A stretch of DNA of 7,184 nt. It comes from Thermoleophilaceae bacterium. Lineage in GTDB: Bacteria; Actinomycetota; Thermoleophilia; Solirubrobacterales; JACPNS01. Under the pieces are notes generated by a model. That model saw only the letters and a list, made by a program, of their open reading frames with translations, was not told where the DNA came from and searched no databases. Each line of letters begins with the position of its first letter. The first letter of the stretch is position 1. The position numbers and the translations under genes were made by a program. Of the stretch, positions 1 through 6,500 are shown in pieces. The stretch is from assembly GCA_016463365.1 (NCBI GenBank), contig JAEMRJ010000110.1:1-7184 (forward strand), written 5' to 3'.

Positions 1-332
1 AGCTCGTCGAGCAGGTGCCATGCGATCGCCTCGCCCTCGCGGTCCTCATCTGTTGCGAGCACGAGTTCGTCTGCGTTCTTCAGCAGCGACTTCAGCTTGG
101 CGATCTGCTTCTTCTTGTCTGCCGCGACCACGTAGATCGGCTCGAAATTCTCGTCGATGTTGACGCCGAGCCGGGCCCAGGACTTGCCCGCGTAGGCAGC
201 CGGAACCTCGTCTGCTCCGCGCGGAAGATCGCGAATGTGGCCGACCGAAGAATCCACCACGTAGTCGTCCCCGAGATACCCGGCGATGCTTTTGACCTTG
301 TTCGGTGATTCGACGATTACGAGCTTTGGCAC
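1..332 (-). CDS. topA: DNA topoisomerase I (type IA), N-terminal part; gene runs off the left edge
   Basis: Type IA topoisomerase, which relaxes negatively supercoiled DNA by single-strand passage. Only the first 110 codons are in the window, so the protein is truncated by the window edge, not by mutation. They cover the TOPRIM domain: LVIVESP at residues 4-10 with the acidic Glu8, and TDEDREGEAIAWHL at 94-107 with the metal-binding DxDxxE residues Asp95, Asp97 and Glu99. GHIRDLP (31-37) and SWARLGVN (51-58) are also typical, and IAGYLG and SWARLGVN resemble actinobacterial TopA. The catalytic Tyr lies outside. The start is uncertain. GTG at 332 gives VPKLVIVESP, the usual TopA length, but has no Shine-Dalgarno sequence. 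An in-frame GTG at 341 (VPLVPKLV) has an AGG about 7 nt and a GGAG about 12 nt upstream. The gene is divergent from the giant secreted-protein gene. Identity is very secure; only the start is open. Confidence 0.96.
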   Translation of the reverse strand, partial: MPKLVIVESPNKVKSIAGYLGDDYVVDSSVGHIRDLPRGADEVPAAYAGKSWARLGVNIDENFEPIYVVAADKKKQIAKLKSLLKNADELVLATDEDREGEAIAWHLLDE

Positions 333-453
333 GAGGGGCACCGTAGCGCCTGGCTCCACGGCATGCGCAGCCAACGGTTGAGTGATTGCGGCGGTGGCGA
401 CTTTTGTCTAGCCCGATTCAAGCGGCTTTCCGCAGCGGTCGATCCAACTTTTA
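333..453. other. Divergent intergenic region between topA and the giant gene
   Basis: This 121-bp gap must hold the 5' signals for both divergent genes. On the plus strand TTGAGT (378-383) could be a -35 box, but no good -10 lies at 16-18 nt spacing. On the minus strand TAGACA (complement of 405-410) is a similarly weak candidate. A 4-bp hairpin, GCGG/CCGC with a CTTT loop, lies at 422-433. No purine-rich Shine-Dalgarno sequence precedes the ATG at 454. The reading frame upstream of that ATG is closed by TAG at 409-411, with no ATG, GTG, TTG or CTG codon in between. Nothing here is strong enough to call as a promoter. Confidence 0.5.
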
Positions 454-534
454 ATGAGAATTCGTAGTTACTTCGCCGTGCTCGCACTTGCGGTGTGCGT
501 CGGCATGGCTTTCTGGACGCCGCCCGCATCTGCG
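454..534 (+). other. Sec signal peptide of the giant protein (residues 1-27)
   Basis: The N-terminus has two Arg (residues 2 and 4), a hydrophobic core from about residue 7 to 21 (FAVLALAVCVGMAFW), then TPPASA followed by Ala28. The A-S-A/A pattern predicts signal peptidase I cleavage after residue 27. Cleavage after 28 is less likely because Pro would be at +1. There is no lipobox, because the single Cys (about residue 15) lies inside the hydrophobic core. There is no twin-Arg motif, so Sec export is expected. Confidence 0.9.
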
Positions 535-3500
535 GCGCCGTATTCCGACGCCTTTCTGGGCGCCGGGGCGATCGACATCGCGGGGACTCGCGGTACCACA
601 TCGCTGGACCTCGACGGCGCCGGCCGCGAGGCAGGCGAACCGACCGTTCCGGGATCGAACACCGACCACACGGTGTGGTGGCGCTACGTGCCGGCGGCCA
701 GTGGATCCGCCAAATTCTCGACCTGCCGCCCGACCGGAATGAATCCAGTGCCAGGGCTCTCGCTCGGGCTCTACACCGGCTCGCAGGTCAATCTGCTCAC
801 GTCGGTTGCGCAGGGCACCGGCAACTGCCCGGCCGGATACGACAACGCCCAGATCGGCCCGGTCGCAGTCACCGCCGGCACCTATTACTGGCTGCAGATC
901 GGCGGAGCGAGCTCGATCACTGCCGGCGACACCGACCTGACGCTGACGCTGGACTTCAACGCCGCCGCACCCGCAAACGACAACTGGGCGAGCGCGATGA
1001 ACATCACCGGTTCGCTGCCCCAGAGCATCGCCGCAAACAACGGCCTCGCCACCGTCGAAGCGGGAGAGCCCAATTCAGACGACTCCTTCGCGCGCAGCTC
1101 GCTCTGGTACTCGTGGACATCGACCTTTGACGGATCGATCTCGGTCAACACCTGCGGATCGGCTGTCGAGTCAGCAATGGACTCGGTGATCCAGCTCTAC
1201 ACCGGAACGACGCCGGCGACGGCCGCCGAAATGAGCTACCTGGGCGAGAGCGACAACGGCTGCCTCGGCGCGGCCTCGAGCCTCAGCCGGGCTTATCTGG
1301 ATGTCACCAACGGCACGAAGTACTGGTTCAAGCTCACGAACTACAGCCTCAACTACGGCTTCCCGTATCTCTTTCAGATCAAGTCCGTGACGACGCCCGA
1401 AAACGGCCAGCTGCCGAGCATCTACCCGACGCGCTTCAAGGTCGGCACAGCCACAAACGCTGACTTCGACGGCGCCTGGGGCGGCTACCCCGCACCGACG
1501 CTCGCGCGGCAGTGGCGCCGTTGCGACGCCGCCGGCGCCAACTGCACGAACATCTCCGGCGCGACGGGCGCGAGCTACACGCCGGTCGCCGGCGACTCCG
1601 GGTACACCATCCGCCTGCGCGTCACTGCGACCAACACCAACGGCACCACAGCAGCAGAGAGCCTCGCTTCCGATGTCGTCGACAACACGCCGGCCAACGA
1701 CCTCTGGGCCAACCGGACAAACCTCGGCACGGCCTCGACGGTCACGCTCAGCGACGACAACAACTGGGCGACCAGCTCCGAATCGGGCGAACCCACGATC
1801 GGCGCCTTCCTGGCGCGCAACACAGTCTGGTACCGCTGGACCCCCGCCGTCGGCGGCGACTACGTGATCAACAACTGTCTCGGCGGACCGGCGACGCTTG
1901 ACTACCTCGACCTGATGATCGGGATCCGGACCGGCACGACTTCTCTGGCCACCACGGCCGTCGAGGCGAGCGGCGACGACGGTTGCGGGCCGCACCACCC
2001 CTACCGCACCTCGATGCTCTTCTCGGCCACAGCAGGCACCGCCTATTCGATCGAAGTCGCGAGCAAGAGCGCCGGCGTGACCGGTCCATTCTCACTCTCG
2101 ATCGCCCCCGTCGGCGACCCGGTGGTGACCGCCCAGCCGACGATCACCGGAACTTCAGCACCCGGCGGGACGCTGATGCTCGACCCCGGCGACTGGATCA
2201 GCCCCAGCGCGATCAGCCCGGTGATCAACTGGTATTCATGCGACAGCCTTGGCGCCAACTGCGTCGACACCGGCCTGGGTGGCACCGCCTTCAACGTGCT
2301 CCCGGCCCACGCCGGCAAGAAGCTGAAGGCGATCGTCACCCTGACCAACCCGTACGGATCCGTGGCCCCGGAGGCGCTCTCGCCGACGATCGCGCTCGAC
2401 AGCGACGGCGACGGCCTGCTCGACGGCTCCGACACCTGCCCGACCGAAGCCGGCAACAAGCCCAACGGCTGCCCGCCGAGTGACATCGTCGGCGGCGGAG
2501 TTCCGACGATCACGGGCAACCTCGTGACCGGCCAGGCGATCACTTCGTCCAACGGCAGCTGGAGCACGACCGGCGACCCGCTCGGCTACACCCTCGCCCA
2601 CAAGTGGCAGCGCTGCGAGACGACGGCTCCGGCCAGCTGCGCGGACATCCCGTCGGCGACAGGTGACACCTACAACGTCGTAGTCGCCGACCTGACCAAA
2701 TACCTGCGCGTCGCGGTCACTGCGTCAAATGCAGACGACACCGCTGTGCAGTACTCGGCGATCAGCGTGGCCGTCACCGCACCCCCGCCGCCGCCCGCAA
2801 ACACTGTGCTTCCTGCCGTCAGCGGCACGCTGGTGGTCAGCCAGACCCTCACGACGACCGACGGCAGCTGGACCCCGGGCGGCGTCACGTTCACCCGCGA
2901 ATGGCTGCGCTGCGATGACAACGCCTCGACCGGCAGTTGCAGCGTGATCGCAGGTCAGACCGGCGGCACCTACGCGCTCGCGGCAGGAGATCTCAGCAAG
3001 TACATCCGCTCGCGGGTGACCGGAACGAACCCTTCCGGATCCACAAGTGCGACGTCAAACCCGACGGCAGTCGTGATCGGAGACACCGACGGCGACGGCG
3101 TGCCCGACAACACCGACGCCTGCCCGAGCGAAGCCGGCGCCAGGCCCAACGGCTGCGGCCCCAGCGACATCGTCGCCGCGGGAGTGCCGACGATCTCGGG
3201 CCCGCTTGAAGTCGGCCAGTCCCTGAGCTCCAGCCAGGGCAGCTGGACCGTGCTGCACGATCCGCTCGGCTATTCAGTCGACTTCCAGTGGCAGCGCTGT
3301 GACGACGCAACCGCCGGCAGCTGCTCGGACATCCCGGGCGAGACCTCGAGCCTCTACGTGCTGGCGAACGCCGACTACGGCAAGCGCATCCGCGTGATCA
3401 CGACCGCGACCAACGCCGACGACTCGGCGACCCAGGCTTCGGTGAACAGCGCCGCGATCGACCAGGCAGCGGGCAACACCGTGCCGCCGGCGCTCTCGGG

Positions 3501-6500
3501 CAACACCCGCGTGGGCCAGACGCTCACGACCACCAACGGCACGTGGGTTCCGATCGCGGCAACGCTCGTGCGCTCCTGGCACCGCTGCAACGACGCGGCG
3601 TCGTTCGGAAGCTGCACCACGATTGCCGGCCAGACCGGCGCCACCTACACGCTCGTGGCCGCTGACGAGGGCAAATACATCCGCTCGGGCGTGACCGGCA
3701 CGACGGCTCCCGGCAGCTCCTTCGCCAACTCTGCGGCCAGCGCGATGATCATCACCGACGGTGACGCAGACGGCGTGGCTGACGGATCGGACGCCTGCCC
3801 GGCGCTGGCGGGCGCGCGGCCCAACGGCTGCCCGCCGAGCGACATCACCGCAGCCGGCGTGCCGACGCTCAGCGGCACATTCAACGTCGGCCAGAGCATC
3901 GCTGCGACGACCGGCAGCTGGACGCTGACCGGCGATCCGCTCGGATACACAGTCGCCCACCAGTGGCAGCGCTGCAACGACGCGACCGTCGGCAGTTGCT
4001 CAACGATCGGCGGCGCCACGGGAAGCAGCTACGTCCTGGTTGCAGCGGACTACGGCAAGCGCATTCGCGTGAATGCGACTGCGTCGAACGCCGACGATTC
4101 GGTGACCCAGTCTTCGGCGATCTCGGCGATCGTCTCGCAGTTGCCCGTCAGCAGCGGCAACCCGACGCTCTCCGGCATCCCCACCCGCAACAAGACGCTC
4201 ACCGCCACCAGCCAGGGCGTCTGGACTCCGGCAGACGCCACCAAGACCAACGCCTGGCTGCGCTGCACGACCGCTTCGATCGGATCCTGCTCGACGATCG
4301 CCGGAGAGACCGGCGGCACGTACCTGCTGGCTGCGGCGGACGTCGGGCGCTACATGCGCATCCAGGTCACAGCAACGACTGCGGCCGGGACCGCCGTCGC
4401 GACTTCCGGGCCGACCGCGCCGATCGCGCAGGACTCTGACGGCGACGGTGTGTCAGATGCCACCGACACCTGCCCCGCAGAGAACGGCTCCAAGCCCAAC
4501 GGCTGCCTGCCCAGTGACGTTGTCGGCGCAGGCATACCGACTGTTTCCGGCACGACCAACGTCGGCCAGACCATGAACTCCACCACCGGCAGCTGGACCG
4601 TGCTGCACGATCCGCTCGGATACACGCTCAGCTACCAGTGGCAGCGCTGCAACGACGCGACCGTCGGCAGCTGCTCGAACATTCCGGCGGCCACAAGTGC
4701 CACCTACGCGCTGACCGCGTCTGAATATGGGAAGCGCGTGCGCGTCAATGTGACCGCGACCAACGCTGACGACTCGGCGTTGCAGTCCTCGGCGCTGACC
4801 GGCGTCATCTCCCAGCTTCCGCTCAACAGCACGCCGCCGGGCATCACGGGTACGGCAGGAGTCGGCCAGTTGCTGAGCGCAGATCAGGGCGTGTGGACCC
4901 CTGCAGACACCACGGTCACCTACCAGTGGCTGCGCTGCGACTCCACGACGATCGGCGACTGCACCTCCGTTCTTGGTGAGACCGGGGGCACCTACACGCT
5001 CACCGGGGCCGATGGCGGCAAGTACATCCGCGTGGAAGCGACCGGGACCACCGCCGCGGGCGCTTCAGTCGCGGTCTCAGCCCCGACCGTTCAGGTCGTC
5101 ACCGACACCGACGGCGACGGCACGCCCGACGCGACCGACGTCTGCCCGACAGAGGCGAGCGCGCGGCCAAACGGCTGCCCGCTTTCTGACATCGTCGGAG
5201 CCGGCGTCCCGACGATCTCGGGCACGACCAACGTCGGCCAGACGCTGAGCGCCACGACCGGCAGCTGGACTGTGCTGCACGATCCGCTCGGATACGCGCT
5301 CACCTACAGGTGGCAGCGCTGCGACACGTCCTCGGCGGCCACCTGCGCAGACATCAGCGCAGCGACAAGCGCCACCTACGTCCTGGCCGGAGCCGACTAC
5401 GGCAAGCGCATCCGCGTGAACGTGACGGCCACCAACGCCGATGACACTGCGCTGCAGTCGTCGGCGATCTCGGCGATCGTCTCGCAGCCGCCGGCCAACC
5501 TGACCCTGCCCACGATCACAGGCACCGCCCGGGTCGGGCAGACGCTCACCGGCGCCCAGGGCACATGGTCGCCGGGCGACGCAACGCTCACCAACGCCTG
5601 GCTGCGCTGCACCACGACTTCCGTCGGATCCTGCACTGCGATCGCCGGCCAGACCGGCGGCAGCTACACCCTTGTCGCGGCCGATGACGCCCGGTACATC
5701 CGACTGCAGGTCACGGCCACCACGGTCGCCGGCACGGCGGTTGCGACTTCGCTCGGCAGCGCGGCGGTTGTGACCGATGCCGACAACGACGGCGTGGTCG
5801 ACGCCTCGGACGCCTGCCCGGCAGAAGCCGGCACCAAGCCAAACGGCTGCCTGCCCAGCGACATCGTCGGCAACGGCGTCCCGACGATCAGCGGAAACCT
5901 CGTGGTCGGCCAGTCAGTCAGTTCGACCACCGGCTCGTGGACCGTGCTGCACGATCAGCTCGGGCACACCGTGACTCACCAGTGGCAACGCTGTGACGAC
6001 GCCACGGCCGGGAGCTGCTCAGACATTGGGGGCGCCACCGGATCCAGCTACGTGCTGACCGCGAGCGAGCAGAACAAGCGTGTGCGGGCGATCGCGACCG
6101 CGACCAACGCCGACGACAGCGCGACTCAGGCATCGGCGATCACCTCCCCCGTGATCGGCGCCGGCTCTCCGCCGGTCAACAACACCCCGCCGAGCATCAG
6201 CGGCGGCGCAGTGGTCGGCCAGACGCTGACCTCTACCGGCACTTCCGCCGACTGGACGCCGGCCGACGCCGCGCTCACGTACGAATGGTTGCGCTGCACG
6301 GACACCGCTGAAGCCAACTGCGTCGTGATCGCGGCGGCGTCGTCATCGTCCTACGCGCCGGTCGCCGCGGACGTCGGTCATCACATCCGCGCGCGGGTCA
6401 CGGCAACCTCGAGCGCCCTGAACACAAGCGTTCTGACGGCGCCCACCGCCAAGGTCACTGCCGCGCCGGTGGCGCCGCCCAGCGGCGGTGGTGGCAGCGC

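Larger units (their letters stand above)
2398..6459 (+). repeat. Array of six in-frame super-repeats (calcium loop + Ig-like A + Ig-like B)
   Basis: Six consecutive units start at 2398, 3082, 3757, 4432, 5104 and 5776, giving lengths of 684, 675, 675, 672, 672 and 684 nt (224-228 codons). Each unit has three parts. The first is a 30-residue loop with Asp at positions 1, 3, 5, 9 and 12, Gly at 6, Cys at 14 and 25, and a shared PNGC. The second is a class A module (GxPTxSG, DPLGY loop, WQRC, SNADDS/TNADDS). The third is a class B module (WLRC or WHRC, TGGTY, KYIR, TGTT/TATT). The six loops and twelve modules strictly alternate. The design suggests a long extracellular rod stiffened by Ca2+ and disulfides. 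Confidence 0.95.

Noticed and set aside
378..410. TTGAGT (378-383) with TGTCTA as a sigma-70-type promoter
   Set aside because: The spacing is 20 nt or more and the -10 match is poor; not reported as a promoter.
495..1130. 211-codon open frame on the plus strand in another frame
   Set aside because: Arg- and His-rich translation with no domain, wholly inside the giant gene whose frame has a signal peptide and domains.
1171..1998. 275-codon open frame on the minus strand inside the giant gene
   Set aside because: It is antisense to a clearly coding region, has an Arg/Gly/Ala/Val-rich composition with no recognisable domain, and is expected from GC-rich codon bias.
3274..3960. 228-codon open frame on the minus strand within the repeat array
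   Set aside because: It mirrors the repeat units on the opposite strand, so shorter versions recur in other units. It is a shadow of the Ig/calcium repeats, not a gene.
2398..6459. Regular repeats considered as a CRISPR array or mobile-element repeats
   Set aside because: The period is about 675 nt, in frame, with protein-level conservation and no short identical repeats with unique spacers; it is coding domain repetition.
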